From the NCBI GenBank assembly GCA_963761975.1, contig CAVXIR010000003.1, forward strand, positions 186,001 to 250,000: a stretch of 64,000 nt of DNA, given 5' to 3'. The stretch is from JAMQPK01 sp963761975. GTDB lineage: Bacteria > Acidobacteriota > Vicinamibacteria > Vicinamibacterales > JAMQPK01. The translations under genes and the position numbers were made by a program. Under the pieces are notes generated by a model, which was given only the letters and a program-made list of their open reading frames with translations, did not search any database and was not told where the DNA came from. This document shows positions 33,838 through 42,486 of this stretch, one piece after another (positions within the stretch are counted from its first letter, which is position 1; every line of letters begins with the position of its first letter).

Positions 33838-36800
33838 TCAGCTGCGACGAGTTTCGCCGCCGGCCGCAAGCTGTTGTGAGCTGGCAGTTTTGCCGGAGGG
33901 CAAAGCGGCAAGCAGCTTCATGAGGGCGTCGTGATCCACGGGTTTGACCATGTGTGCGTCAAACCCGGCTTCTCTGGATCGGTGGCGATCTTCTTCCTGA
34001 CCCCAGCCGGTCAGGGCCACCAGCATCAGCTGCTTTCCCCACGGCTCTTCCCGCAGGCGGCGGCACACTTCATAGCCGTTCAATCTGGGCAGGCCGATGT
34101 CGAGGAGCACAGTATCCGGCCGGAACCGCTCAGCGGCTTCGATCGCTTCAACGCCGTCATGAGCCATATGCGTTTCGTGGCCCTCTAACTGCAACAGCAT
34201 CGCCAGGGACTCCGCACCGTCCTCGTTGTCATCCACGATCAGGATGCGCCGGCCCACCGCAGGCGCAGGCTCGTTGACACTCGCCAGCGGCAGCGCCGTG
34301 GGCGCTTCAACCAGAATCGGCAGACGAATGGCGAACTCGCTGCCGCGACCAGGTCCGTCACTGTGCGCGTCTACCGTGCCGCCGTGCATCTCCACCAAGG
34401 TCTTCACCAACGTCAAGCCGATGCCCAGACCGTCGCGCGAACGCTCCAACGACGTGTCTACCTGCACGAACATCTCGAAGAGGTGGGGAAGCTGGTCGGC
34501 GGCGATGCCGATGCCGTTGTCGCGCACCCGGACAACAACCCGCTCGTCATCGTGCTCGACCGTCAGCCAGACGTGACCGCCCTTGTCGGTAAACTTGCAC
34601 GCGTTGTTCAACAGGTTGCCGATCACCTGGGCCAGTCGCGTCGGATCGGCATCGACGTGGACCGGCTGCGTCGGCAACGTGACGGTCAGCTCATGATTCA
34701 TGTTTCGGTAATTCGCACGCACCGCTTCGACCGCCTGGTTGACGATGGGGGCGAGTTCGAGACGCTCTTTGCGCAGCTCGATCTTGCCGCGCGTGATGCG
34801 ACTCATGTCGAGCAGGTCATCCACCAATCGCGACATCTGACCGACCTGCCGCTCCAGCATGTCGGACGCCGACTGAACCGCGTCGACGCTGCCACCACCC
34901 CGGCTCAACGCTCGCGCCGCGTTGCTGATCGGCGCAAGCGGATTCCTCAGCTCGTGCGCCAACATCGCCAGAAACTCGTTCTTCCGGCGGTCGCGCTCCG
35001 ACAAGTCCAACGCCAGGCTGCGCAGGTTGTCTTCCAATCGCTTCCGTTGCGTCACATCCTGGCTGACCGTCGCGAACGCGACGGGCCGTCCAGTGGCGTC
35101 CGGTACCGTCAGCACCTTGTACGCCATCCAACGCGCCTCGCCCGTCTTGAAGTGCCGGAAGCGAATCTCGATTTCGCCGTGTCCCTTCTCCAGAATCGAC
35201 GGAAAGAACTCCTGCATGATCCGGGGTTGATCTTCCGGGAAGAAGAACGACGAAACAGGTATGCGTTTGGCTTCTTCGAGGTCGTCGAGCCCGACCATCT
35301 CCAATCCGGCGCGGTTGATGAAAAAGGGAATGCCGTGCAGATCGCACATGCCGATGAAGTCGGTGCTGTTTTCGACGAGCGTGACGAACTTTTCGCGGTC
35401 GGCCTCGGCCCGCTTGCGGTCGGTGATGTCGATTCCGGTCGGTGCGAGAAACAACACGCGGCCCGCTTCGTCTCTGATGGGCAGGATCGTGACATCCGCC
35501 ATCCGCTCGCTGCCGTCTGCCACGAAGTAGGGCATTTCTGCGCGAAACGTCTGCCCGTCAGCGGCCTGAGCCGACGCCGCTTTGATCGTGGCAACCAGAT
35601 CGGCTGATGGCGTCCACCACGGGCCTTCCCAGAAGGGCTTCCCGATGATTTGCTCTCGGGTGTAGCCGCACGCTTCCCATGACAGGCGATTCGCCTCGAG
35701 GATGGTGCCGTTCACGTCCATGATTCCCGCAAGCAACGATCCTTGCTCGAAGAACGCGTGGAACTTGGTGTTCGCGGCGGCGGCTTCGGCCAGCAGTTGG
35801 TGTTCGCGTTGTTCGGCATGGCGCTGCTGAGTGATGTCACGCGCGATCTTTGACGCGCCGATCACGTTGCCTGCCTCGTCTTTGATCGGCGAGATCGTGA
35901 GGGACACAAGGATGCGCCTGCCGTCGGACCGCAGCCGCTCGGTCTCGAAATGTTCGATCCGTTGTCCGGCTCTCAGACGGGCAACGATGCTGTCTTCCTC
36001 GGCGATGCGCTCAGGCGGGATGATGACAGAAATATGGCGGCCCTGCACCTGCGCGGCCGTATAACCAAAGAGACGCTCGGCAGCAGCGTTCCAGCTCTGA
36101 ATGACACCATCGAGCGACTTGCTGACGACGGCATCGTCCGATGATTCGATGATCGACGCGAGCAGGCGAGTCGTCATCAACTGGCTGGCCTTGCCCTTCT
36201 CCATACGCCGCTGAGCAGTCACGTCGCGGAAAATCAACACGCATCCGGAGACTGCGCCGTGTTCGTCTCTGATCGGTGCAGCGCTGTCGTCAATCGGAAC
36301 CTCGCAGCCGTCCTTGCGGATCAACAGCGTGTGATTCGCCAGACCGACGACGACCCCCGCCCGCAAGGCCTTCGTCGCCGGGTTGTCGACAGCCTGACGC
36401 GTTTCCTCGTTGACGATTCGAAATACCGCGTCGAGTGGTTGTCGCGCCGCGTCCCCCAGCGTCCAGCCTGTCAAAGACTCAGCCACGGCATTCAGGTAGG
36501 TGACACGCCCCTCGACGTCGGTTGTGATGACCGCGTCGCCGATACTGCGGAGCGTCACTCGCAACAATTCGCGCTGCTCGCTTGCCCGCACCCTTGCGCG
36601 GCGCGTGACCTCACCGAAGCCGATGATGACGGAACAAGTGAAAAGATAGGCGACGAGTCCGACCACGGTGCCGACCTCGTCTAGCCCGAGGCGGCCCCTG
36701 GGTGCTATGAAGAGATACGCACAGGCTAGATAGCCGAGGATGGCCACGGCGATGGCCGGGCGGTAGCCGCCCAGCCATACGGCGGCGGCGACGGCACCGA

Positions 36801-36963
36801 ACAGCGTTACGAGCGGCAGCGCGTCACCCATCAATGGGTCGAGCAGCCAGCGGAGCAGTACGGCCGCCACAAGGGCGGCGATCGCCACAGCGTAGGTGAT
36901 TCCCACGCTTCGCCCCGCGTTGTTCGGCCGGTGGTCGATACTTGCCTCCGACATCGCGGACAT
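33838..36963 (-). CDS. Membrane hybrid sensor histidine kinase with four PAS domains
   Basis: The 1041-residue product has an N-terminal membrane region of about four helices (AIAALVAAVLLRWLL, LVTLFGAVAAAVWLGG, AVAILGYLACAYLFI, VGLVAYLFTCSVIIG) like the DUF4118 segment of KdpD. Four PAS domains follow (about 135-260, 270-390, 400-520, 530-650), then HisKA with the phospho-His in LAMLAHELRNPLAPI and HATPase (GNLLNNACKFTD, GLGIGLTLVKTLV). A C-terminal receiver ends the chain (ILIVDDNEDGAESLAM, Asp in VLLDIGLPRLNG). No partner gene lies next to it. The antisense 414-codon frame is a shadow. Confidence 0.92.
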   Translation of the reverse strand: MSAMSEASIDHRPNNAGRSVGITYAVAIAALVAAVLLRWLLDPLMGDALPLVTLFGAVAAAVWLGGYRPAIAVAILGYLACAYLFIAPRGRLGLDEVGTVVGLVAYLFTCSVIIGFGEVTRRARVRASEQRELLRVTLRSIGDAVITTDVEGRVTYLNAVAESLTGWTLGDAARQPLDAVFRIVNEETRQAVDNPATKALRAGVVVGLANHTLLIRKDGCEVPIDDSAAPIRDEHGAVSGCVLIFRDVTAQRRMEKGKASQLMTTRLLASIIESSDDAVVSKSLDGVIQSWNAAAERLFGYTAAQVQGRHISVIIPPERIAEEDSIVARLRAGQRIEHFETERLRSDGRRILVSLTISPIKDEAGNVIGASKIARDITQQRHAEQREHQLLAEAAAANTKFHAFFEQGSLLAGIMDVNGTILEANRLSWEACGYTREQIIGKPFWEGPWWTPSADLVATIKAASAQAADGQTFRAEMPYFVADGSERMADVTILPIRDEAGRVLFLAPTGIDITDRKRAEADREKFVTLVENSTDFIGMCDLHGIPFFINRAGLEMVGLDDLEEAKRIPVSSFFFPEDQPRIMQEFFPSILEKGHGEIEIRFRHFKTGEARWMAYKVLTVPDATGRPVAFATVSQDVTQRKRLEDNLRSLALDLSERDRRKNEFLAMLAHELRNPLAPISNAARALSRGGGSVDAVQSASDMLERQVGQMSRLVDDLLDMSRITRGKIELRKERLELAPIVNQAVEAVRANYRNMNHELTVTLPTQPVHVDADPTRLAQVIGNLLNNACKFTDKGGHVWLTVEHDDERVVVRVRDNGIGIAADQLPHLFEMFVQVDTSLERSRDGLGIGLTLVKTLVEMHGGTVDAHSDGPGRGSEFAIRLPILVEAPTALPLASVNEPAPAVGRRILIVDDNEDGAESLAMLLQLEGHETHMAHDGVEAIEAAERFRPDTVLLDIGLPRLNGYEVCRRLREEPWGKQLMLVALTGWGQEEDRHRSREAGFDAHMVKPVDHDALMKLLAALPSGKTASSQQLAAGGETRRS

Positions 36964-37106
36964 GCTATCGCACAGGAGACGCGGTCAGGCAGAAGAGTGA
37001 AGAAAGTAGGCGAGTGTCCATATTTTATACTGTCTGTGCATGACGGGTATCTTCATCGATCAAAGGCGATGGAATCGTTGATAAACCCTAGCGATTGGAG
37101 CCAACG

Positions 37107-37814
37107 GTGATCGTCCGCCCGGTACCTGACGGTCTCCAGCTGATTACGCAGCCCGACCACGCACATCTCGCGCGGACGATCATGGAACACTGCGTCCCGC
37201 TCGCTGATAACCCGCGGCGGGACGCGATTCTGCACGCCATCGCCGAACACGACAACGGGTGGACCGAGGAGGACGCGTCGCCAACCGTCAATCCGGACAC
37301 CGGCGAGATTTTCGACTTCGTCAGCGCCCCTGTCACCGTACGCCACTCGGTGTGGCCGCGCGGAGTCGCGCGACTCAGGGGCGAGCCGTGGGCTGCGGCC
37401 CTGGTCGCGCAGCACGCTGTGACGGTCTATGACCGATTTCGATCGGATGCTGCATGGAAGACGTTCTTTGCTGAGATGGAACAGTTACGTGACGCCTGTG
37501 TGCGGGCGAGCGAAACGTCAAACGGCGCTCTCGAAACCGACTATGCCTTTGTGCGGCTCGGCGACTTGATCTCACTGACGTTCTGCACAGGTTGGGCTGA
37601 CGAGCATCGATTCGGTGACTGGACGATTCAACGCTCTGGCACTCGTATTGTAGTCCGGCCGGATGCGTTCGGTGGGATCCGCATTCCGTTTCGCATTGCC
37701 GTCAAACAGGTTCGCAGTCAGCGGTTCGGATCGAATGCGATGTTACGTGAGGCGCTGAGCAACGCGAGCACGACGACGTTGCTTGGAGACGTCTCGGGTT
37801 CCGAATCGGTGTAG
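37107..37814 (+). CDS. DUF3891 family protein
   Basis: The 235-residue product has features of the DUF3891 family: ITQPDHAHLARTIMEHC, HAIAEHDNGWTEEDASP, AALVAQHAVTVYDRF and LGDLISLTFCTGW. Conserved His and Asp residues in the first two blocks resemble a metal-dependent HD-like site, but function is unproven. GTG 37107 is chosen because GGAG sits 6 bases before it; the TTG at 37095 is in frame too. The gene is followed by a Tat-exported hydrolase 53 bases downstream. Confidence 0.75.
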   Translation: MIVRPVPDGLQLITQPDHAHLARTIMEHCVPLADNPRRDAILHAIAEHDNGWTEEDASPTVNPDTGEIFDFVSAPVTVRHSVWPRGVARLRGEPWAAALVAQHAVTVYDRFRSDAAWKTFFAEMEQLRDACVRASETSNGALETDYAFVRLGDLISLTFCTGWADEHRFGDWTIQRSGTRIVVRPDAFGGIRIPFRIAVKQVRSQRFGSNAMLREALSNASTTTLLGDVSGSESV

Positions 37815-37867
37815 AGTGTCACGGTCGTGGGGAGCGTCCCGCATCGAGTCGTCCAAAGGAGTGAAAC

Positions 37868-38728
37868 ATGTGCGATCAGGATCAGTTTGAAAAAGATCGA
37901 CAGGAGTACGAGGCGCGGGGATTGGTCACACGCCGGCAATTCGGCGCCCTGCTGGGAGCCGGCATGGCGATGATGTTGCCGCAGGTCGCAAACGCAGTCG
38001 CTGTCACCGAATCGGACGTCAACGTGACCACGCCCGATGGCACCGCCGACTGCTATTTCGTGTACCCGGCAAGCGGCACCGCTGCCGGCGTGCTCGTGTG
38101 GCCCGACATCTTCGGTCTGCGACCCGCGTTCCGCCAGATGGGCAAACGGCTTGCCGAATCCGGTTATGCGGTCCTCGTGGTGAATCCGTTCTATCGAGTG
38201 AAGAAAGCCCCGACTGCGGAAGCCGGTGCCAAGACTCCGATCGCAGACGTGCGGCCGCTCGCGCAGGGTCTCAACGAGACCACACACATGACCGATGCGA
38301 GGGCGTTCATCGGGTGGTTGGACCGTCAATCCTCGGTCGCAAAGAACCGGAAGATGGGTACGCAGGGGTATTGCATGGGCGGCCCAATTGCGTTTCGCAC
38401 CGCGGCGGCCATGACCGATCGCGTCGGCGCCGTTGCCTCGTTTCATGGCGGCGGGCTGGCCACCGACATGCCGAACAGTCCGCATCTTCAGGCCGCGAAG
38501 ACCAAAGCGCACTTCTTGATCGAAATCGCGGAAAACGACGACAAGCGGTCGCCCGATGAGAAGAACGTTCTGAAGGACACGTTCGCGAAGGCGAACCTGC
38601 CTGCGGAAATCGAAGTGTATCCGGCTGCGCACGGGTGGTGCCCACCGGATTCGCAGGTCTACAACGAGCCTCAAGCAGAGAAGGCCTGGAGCCGTCTGCT
38701 TGCGCTCTACAGTAAGACCTTGACCTGA
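37868..38728 (+). CDS. Dienelactone hydrolase family protein with Tat-like signal
   Basis: The 286-residue product carries TRRQFGALLGAGMAMMLPQVANA, a Tat-type leader, after a 20-residue N-terminal stretch. The hydrolase core has VLVWPDIFGLRP, the nucleophile elbow GTQGYCMGGPIAF with a Cys instead of Ser (normal for this family), and the C-terminal His in YPAAHGWCPPD. Dienelactone hydrolases open lactone rings in aromatic catabolism; exported relatives have less certain roles. AAAGGAG precedes the ATG. Confidence 0.88.
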   Translation: MCDQDQFEKDRQEYEARGLVTRRQFGALLGAGMAMMLPQVANAVAVTESDVNVTTPDGTADCYFVYPASGTAAGVLVWPDIFGLRPAFRQMGKRLAESGYAVLVVNPFYRVKKAPTAEAGAKTPIADVRPLAQGLNETTHMTDARAFIGWLDRQSSVAKNRKMGTQGYCMGGPIAFRTAAAMTDRVGAVASFHGGGLATDMPNSPHLQAAKTKAHFLIEIAENDDKRSPDEKNVLKDTFAKANLPAEIEVYPAAHGWCPPDSQVYNEPQAEKAWSRLLALYSKTLT

Positions 38729-38773
38729 GGTCGATCCCGCCAGTTCGCAGAGCCTGCGTGGTTCGACCCAGGA

Positions 38774-40189
38774 CTAGGCCACCAGGCTCTCGCGCAGTAA
38801 TTCCCACGCCCTGGCGATGTGAGCCTCCGTGGTGCGGATGTGGCCGACGGCCAGTCGCAGCGTAAAACGTCCGTGCAGCCGCGTATGCGACAGGAACACA
38901 TCTCCGGATGCATTGACCCGTTCGAGGATCGTGGCATTCAGTTCGTCGAGCCGTTCGGAGGGGACGCCGGCAGGAGCGGCGCGAAAGCACACCACACTCA
39001 ATGTCGTCGGCGCGAGACGTTCGAAGTTGGAATCGGCATCCACCCAGCTCGCGAACAACCGCGCGAGTCGCACGTGTTCGGCGAGTCTGGCGCGGATGCC
39101 CGTCACACCGAAATAGCGGAGCACCATCCAGAGCTTGAGCGCGCGGAAGCGGCGACCGAGCGCGACGCCCGTGTCCATCAGGTTTCGGACAGAGTCCGGC
39201 TCGGGCGTCTCGAGGTACTCAGGCGTGAGCGCGAGCGATCGACGCAGCACGTCCATGCGACGAGTGTAGAAGGCGCTGAGGTCCAGTGGTGTGAACAGCC
39301 ACTTGTGAGGATTGAGGACGACCGAATCTGCGCGCGACACGCCAGCGAAGATCCAATTGAGCTCGGGCACCATGGCCGCTGCGCCTGCGTACGAGGCATC
39401 GACGTGTAGCCACACGCCCGTGGTTTCGCAGATTCCTGCGATGGCATCGACCGGATCGATGCTCGTCGTTCCGGTCGTGCCGACAGTGGCCACGACGGCA
39501 ACGGGAAGCCGGCCGGCGGAGCGATCCTCCGCGATCGCGGCCTCGAGCAGATCGGCGCGCATCCGGTACTCGGTGTCGACAGGAATCTTTCTCAGCGCAT
39601 CGTGTCCCATCCCAAGCACGATCATGGCCTTGTCGATCGACGAATGCGCCTGTTCGGAGCAATAGACCCGCAATGGCGCAAGCTCGGCGCGATCCGCGAG
39701 TCCGCGCCTCCGAACCTGCGGGACGGCGGCTTCGCGGGCAGCCATGAGCGCATGAAGATTTGATGTCGAGGCGCCGTCGTAGATCACGCCGTCGAATGAA
39801 TCGGCAAGCCCGAGCAGGCGACGGAGCCAGCCGAGCGTGACCGCTTCGAGCTCTGTCGCTGCCGGAGACGTGCGCCAGAGCATCGCCTGCTGATTGAGCG
39901 CCGCGGTGAGGAACTCCGCGAGCACGCCAGGACCACTGCCGCTGGTGGCGAAGTACGCAAGAAAGCCCGGGTGATTCCAGTGCGTCAGGGCCGGGACGAG
40001 GATCTGCTCGAAGTCGTCGAGAATGTTCGACAGCGACTCGCCGCGCTCGGGAGCATCAATGGGAAGCGCCGCGGTGACGGCGCCAGGCGCAACGCGCGCC
40101 AGCACCGGATACTCGTCCGGCGTGCTGACGTAATGCTGGATCCAGTTGGCGATTCGAAGCGCCGATCGCTGAAACGTCTCCGTATCCAT
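38774..40189 (-). CDS. PLP-dependent decarboxylase, aromatic-L-amino-acid decarboxylase type
   Basis: The 471-residue product begins MDTETFQRSALRIANWIQHY and matches group II decarboxylases. Blocks include HWNHPGFLAYFATSGSGPGVLAEFL, GVIYDGASTSNLHALMAARE, the PLP-contacting WLHVDASYAGAAAM and the PLP lysine in VVLNPHKWLFTPLD. The C-terminus RFTLRLAVGHIRTTEAHI is typical. Likely substrates are aromatic amino acids such as Trp, Tyr or Phe, but this is inferred. The start at 40187-40189 has GGGAG upstream; longer in-frame starts are rejected. Confidence 0.9.
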   Translation of the reverse strand: MDTETFQRSALRIANWIQHYVSTPDEYPVLARVAPGAVTAALPIDAPERGESLSNILDDFEQILVPALTHWNHPGFLAYFATSGSGPGVLAEFLTAALNQQAMLWRTSPAATELEAVTLGWLRRLLGLADSFDGVIYDGASTSNLHALMAAREAAVPQVRRRGLADRAELAPLRVYCSEQAHSSIDKAMIVLGMGHDALRKIPVDTEYRMRADLLEAAIAEDRSAGRLPVAVVATVGTTGTTSIDPVDAIAGICETTGVWLHVDASYAGAAAMVPELNWIFAGVSRADSVVLNPHKWLFTPLDLSAFYTRRMDVLRRSLALTPEYLETPEPDSVRNLMDTGVALGRRFRALKLWMVLRYFGVTGIRARLAEHVRLARLFASWVDADSNFERLAPTTLSVVCFRAAPAGVPSERLDELNATILERVNASGDVFLSHTRLHGRFTLRLAVGHIRTTEAHIARAWELLRESLVA

Positions 40190-40297
40190 GTCTCCCAATG
40201 CAGGCGGTCCTTCGATCTGCGGCTCCACGGTGCACCTCTGAAGACTCTGTATATTGCTAAACTCGTCCCAAAAGAAAGCTGAGATCCCGGGAGGCGG

Positions 40298-40738
40298 ATG
40301 AACGTCGCAGTTCAGGTAGAGTTCAAGGCTGACCGGAAAGAGCCGCTTGGCGACCTCGTTCGTCGTGTGGCCGCACAGTTCCAGGCCAACGGGCTTCAGC
40401 CGGAAATTCTGGCAACGTTCAGCGACAGTCCGGCCGGGATCCGGCCCACGTCGGCGGTTGAGCGGGCGATCAAGAAATATCCGCACCTCGCCCGGTTCGA
40501 GCGCGACGATGCTCCCCTCCCGCGCGCGGGCATCCCGCCGATCCGTCGTCTGACGAACGGCGATCCATCGAACCCGTTCCCGATAGACGAGGTCATCTCC
40601 CTGGCTGACGGCGTGCCCCGATCGCTACCGTTCCATGCCGTGAGTGTGCTCTTCAGGCACGCTGACTTTGGCCAGATTCTCGGCTTCCCCGGCAACCTGA
40701 CTCCACAAACCGGAATAGCCGTCGGGGACGGATGGTGA
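40298..40738 (+). CDS. Hypothetical protein
   Basis: The 146-residue product starts at ATG 40298 behind a strong GGGAGG. It has no signal peptide or membrane segment and reads MNVAVQVEFKADRKEPLGDL, with a repeated pattern of short basic and proline segments and the tail DFGQILGFPGNLTPQTGIAVG. I do not recognise the family. The region after its stop appears disordered (see the following entry), so the gene may have lost downstream neighbours. Confidence 0.5.
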   Translation: MNVAVQVEFKADRKEPLGDLVRRVAAQFQANGLQPEILATFSDSPAGIRPTSAVERAIKKYPHLARFERDDAPLPRAGIPPIRRLTNGDPSNPFPIDEVISLADGVPRSLPFHAVSVLFRHADFGQILGFPGNLTPQTGIAVGDGW

Positions 40739-41080
40739 GTCAACGGACGCATGCGCAGTCTCATGGCGTTCTATGCGGTAGATGGAGACCCGACTTCGAA
40801 GAAGTTTCCCGACCCGCCCGCTTCGATTGCCGCGATCCTGACGGGCCTCGGCAAGCCGAAGCGTACTGCGCAGTTCGTTTGCGCCGGGTGTGACATCTCC
40901 GACCGCGGCAGCCACCGCGGAATCTGCGGCAGCGGCGGTTCCTGCAGCGGTCGCACTCATCAGCCCCATCCTCACAAAATACCGGAGCGGCATGAAAGCG
41001 CTCATCGAGCGTATTGGCTTGCCGCACGACCTGCCACCGGCACCGAAGCGTGGCAGAGCAGTCGCGGTGCGAGCGGTCCG
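40739..41080 (+). other. Region without a convincing gene
   Basis: After the stop at 40738 the same frame is open again from 40751 onward (MRSLMAFYAVDGDPTSKKF) but soon turns into low-quality, Arg- and His-rich sequence. A 64-codon frame from GTG 40890 ends at TGA 41082-41084. No recognised domain is visible. I read it as the remains of one or more genes. Confidence 0.35.
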
Positions 41081-41311
41081 TTGAAACCGACGCTCGTGGA
41101 GGCTTTCAAGCCACGAGGCTACGACTGCCGTGGCGGGAGCGGCACGTTCTCGCTTCGCCGCCGAACGACAACGAACCACGTCGTCGAAGTGGAGCTCGAT
41201 GTCGGCACCTGGAGCCGTTCTCTGACGTTCATGCTCCACGTGCACGGGCCGGGCTTTATCGCGACGCTCATGCCGCCCGTGCTTGACATATTCCCATATA
41301 GGAATATATAA
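41081..41311 (+). CDS. Possible truncated gene 5' end
   Basis: From TTG 41081, which overlaps the TGA of a 64-codon frame as TTGA, the frame reads LKPTLVEAFKPRGYDCRGGSGTFSLRRR and GTWSRSLTFMLHVHGPGFIATL, which looks like real protein sequence with a start-like beginning. It runs only 76 codons and ends inside the ArsR promoter region, so the rest of the protein seems lost. Family unknown. Confidence 0.35.
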   Translation: MKPTLVEAFKPRGYDCRGGSGTFSLRRRTTTNHVVEVELDVGTWSRSLTFMLHVHGPGFIATLMPPVLDIFPYRNI

Positions 41312-41312
41312 A
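41283..41312 (+). promoter_or_regulatory. Promoter with embedded palindromic operator for the ArsR-SRPBCC gene
   Basis: TTGACA (41283-41288) and TATAAA (41307-41312) are 18 bases apart. Between them, ATATTCC-CATATA-GGAATAT (41288-41307) is a perfect inverted repeat, as expected for ArsR-family operators. The ATG (41319) lies only 6 bases after the -10 box, so the message is probably leaderless. Confidence 0.7.
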
Positions 41313-41318
41313 TAGCCG

Positions 41319-42095
41319 ATGCCACGCGCACCGACGACGTCCGACCCCTTCAATGCCGTTGCCGAGCCGCGGCGTCGACACATTCTGGAGTTCATCGCCG
41401 CCGAAGAGCGATCGGTCAATGAGATTGCCGACGCACTGGAACTGGAGCAACCGTCTGTGTCGAAGCATCTGCAGGTGCTTCGCGATGTCCGTCTGGTCAC
41501 CATGCGGCGCGACGGCCGGCGCACTTTGTATCGAACCAATGCGGAAACGCTTCGCACGATTTACGACTGGTCCGCGATGTTCGCCCAGGTACTGGCGTGG
41601 GCAACTCCGGCGCATCAAAGCACACGCGGAGGAGAAACGATGACAACGACGGCATCTGCTTCAGAGAATCAAACGTTCACCATCACCGAAGAAATCAATG
41701 TGCACGCGTCGCTCGAGCAGACGTTTGACTCGCTCATCGCGCACATGGGTCGGCTCAACGAAAATCCGGAAGGTGCGCCGCTGCCGATGATCCTGGAGGC
41801 GCGTCCGGGTGGCCGCTGGTACCGTGACCTGGGCAAAGACAACGGCCATCTGTGGGGGTTCGTGCAGAGTATCAAGCGCCCCGCGCTGTTGGAGATTTGG
41901 GGACCGCTGTTCATGTCGACCGCCGCAACGTCAAACTTGATCTACCGGTTAACCGAGACTCCAGAAGGTACGCTGATCAAGTTCACGCATACGCTGGTCG
42001 GACCGTTCCCGGAAGACCACCGATCGCGGCTCGCGTCGGGATGGATTGCGCTGCACAAACGCGTTCGCGCGGCTGCAGAAGCGGCTACAAGCTAG
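41319..42095 (+). CDS. ArsR-family regulator fused to an SRPBCC (AHSA1-like) domain
   Basis: The 258-residue product has an ArsR winged helix in residues 1-95 (DPFNAVAEPRRRHILEFI, EIADALELEQPSVSKHLQVLRD, RRDGRRTLYRTNAE). A SRPBCC hydrophobic-cavity domain follows from about 115 (FTITEEINVHASLEQTFDSLIAHMG, ARPGGRWYRDLGKDNGHLWGFVQ, TLIKFTHTLVGPFPEDHRS). These are usually two separate, overlapping genes. Here an internal ATG at 41640, residue 108, is preceded by GGAGGAG at 5 bases, so a free SRPBCC protein may also be made. No ArsR metal-binding Cys motif is visible. Confidence 0.82.
   Translation: MPRAPTTSDPFNAVAEPRRRHILEFIAAEERSVNEIADALELEQPSVSKHLQVLRDVRLVTMRRDGRRTLYRTNAETLRTIYDWSAMFAQVLAWATPAHQSTRGGETMTTTASASENQTFTITEEINVHASLEQTFDSLIAHMGRLNENPEGAPLPMILEARPGGRWYRDLGKDNGHLWGFVQSIKRPALLEIWGPLFMSTAATSNLIYRLTETPEGTLIKFTHTLVGPFPEDHRSRLASGWIALHKRVRAAAEAATS
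41628..41634 (+). promoter_or_regulatory. Internal ribosome binding site for the SRPBCC part
   Basis: GGAGGAG lies 5 bases before the in-frame ATG 41640 (MTTTASASENQTF). It suggests that the fused gene arose from an ArsR gene and an SRPBCC gene by loss of the stop codon, and that the second product may still be translated alone. Confidence 0.5.
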
Positions 42096-42221
42096 ATGGT
42101 TTTCACTTCGAACGCGTGAGTTTCGACGCAGAGCCGCCGAGCCGCAGAGGAAACCAGGAACCACGACGGGGCACGCGGCGTGACAGCCTCTGCGGGGTGG
42201 CGTCAGAGGGCTCTATGGGAG

Positions 42222-42357
42222 GCATCGACGTCGTGGGCCGCGTTGCGCGGCCCACACTCTCACACGACGAACCCCGAATTCAAGAGCGATGGATCGACGG
42301 GCTCTTGAAATTCGGGGCTCGTCGTGTGAGCGTGCGCCGGTGGCGCGACGTCGATGC
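42222..42357. repeat. Large branched palindrome (cruciform-like element)
   Basis: An outer stem GCATCGACGTCG (42222-42233) pairs with CGACGTCGATGC (42346-42357). An inner 28-bp stem (42260-42287 with 42301-42329, one mismatch and one bulge) closes a 13-base loop. Side hairpins stand on each flank: TGGGCCGCG-TTG-CGCGGCCCA (42234-42254) and GCGCC-GGT-GGCGC (42334-42346). Weak outer similarity continues to about 42121 and 42380. The element fills the 390-base gap between the ArsR and DinB genes. Confidence 0.8.
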
Positions 42358-42486
42358 GGTGCTCCGTGCCTCTGTGTCAAAGATCTGCGACACAGCCCTC
42401 AGCCAGGTTTGACGAACAGGCTCTACTCGATTAGGAGATTCTTCGCACGAACCACGTACAAGCAAACGCTCTCTCTAGAGGACATA

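Noticed and set aside
34363..35607. 414-codon open frame on the plus strand
   Set aside because: It is antisense to the PAS-rich kinase; the composition is Arg/His/Gln-rich and no family is visible.
41852..42412. 186-codon plus-strand frame through the palindrome
   Set aside because: It starts inside the SRPBCC coding region in another frame and runs through the branched palindrome; no protein features.
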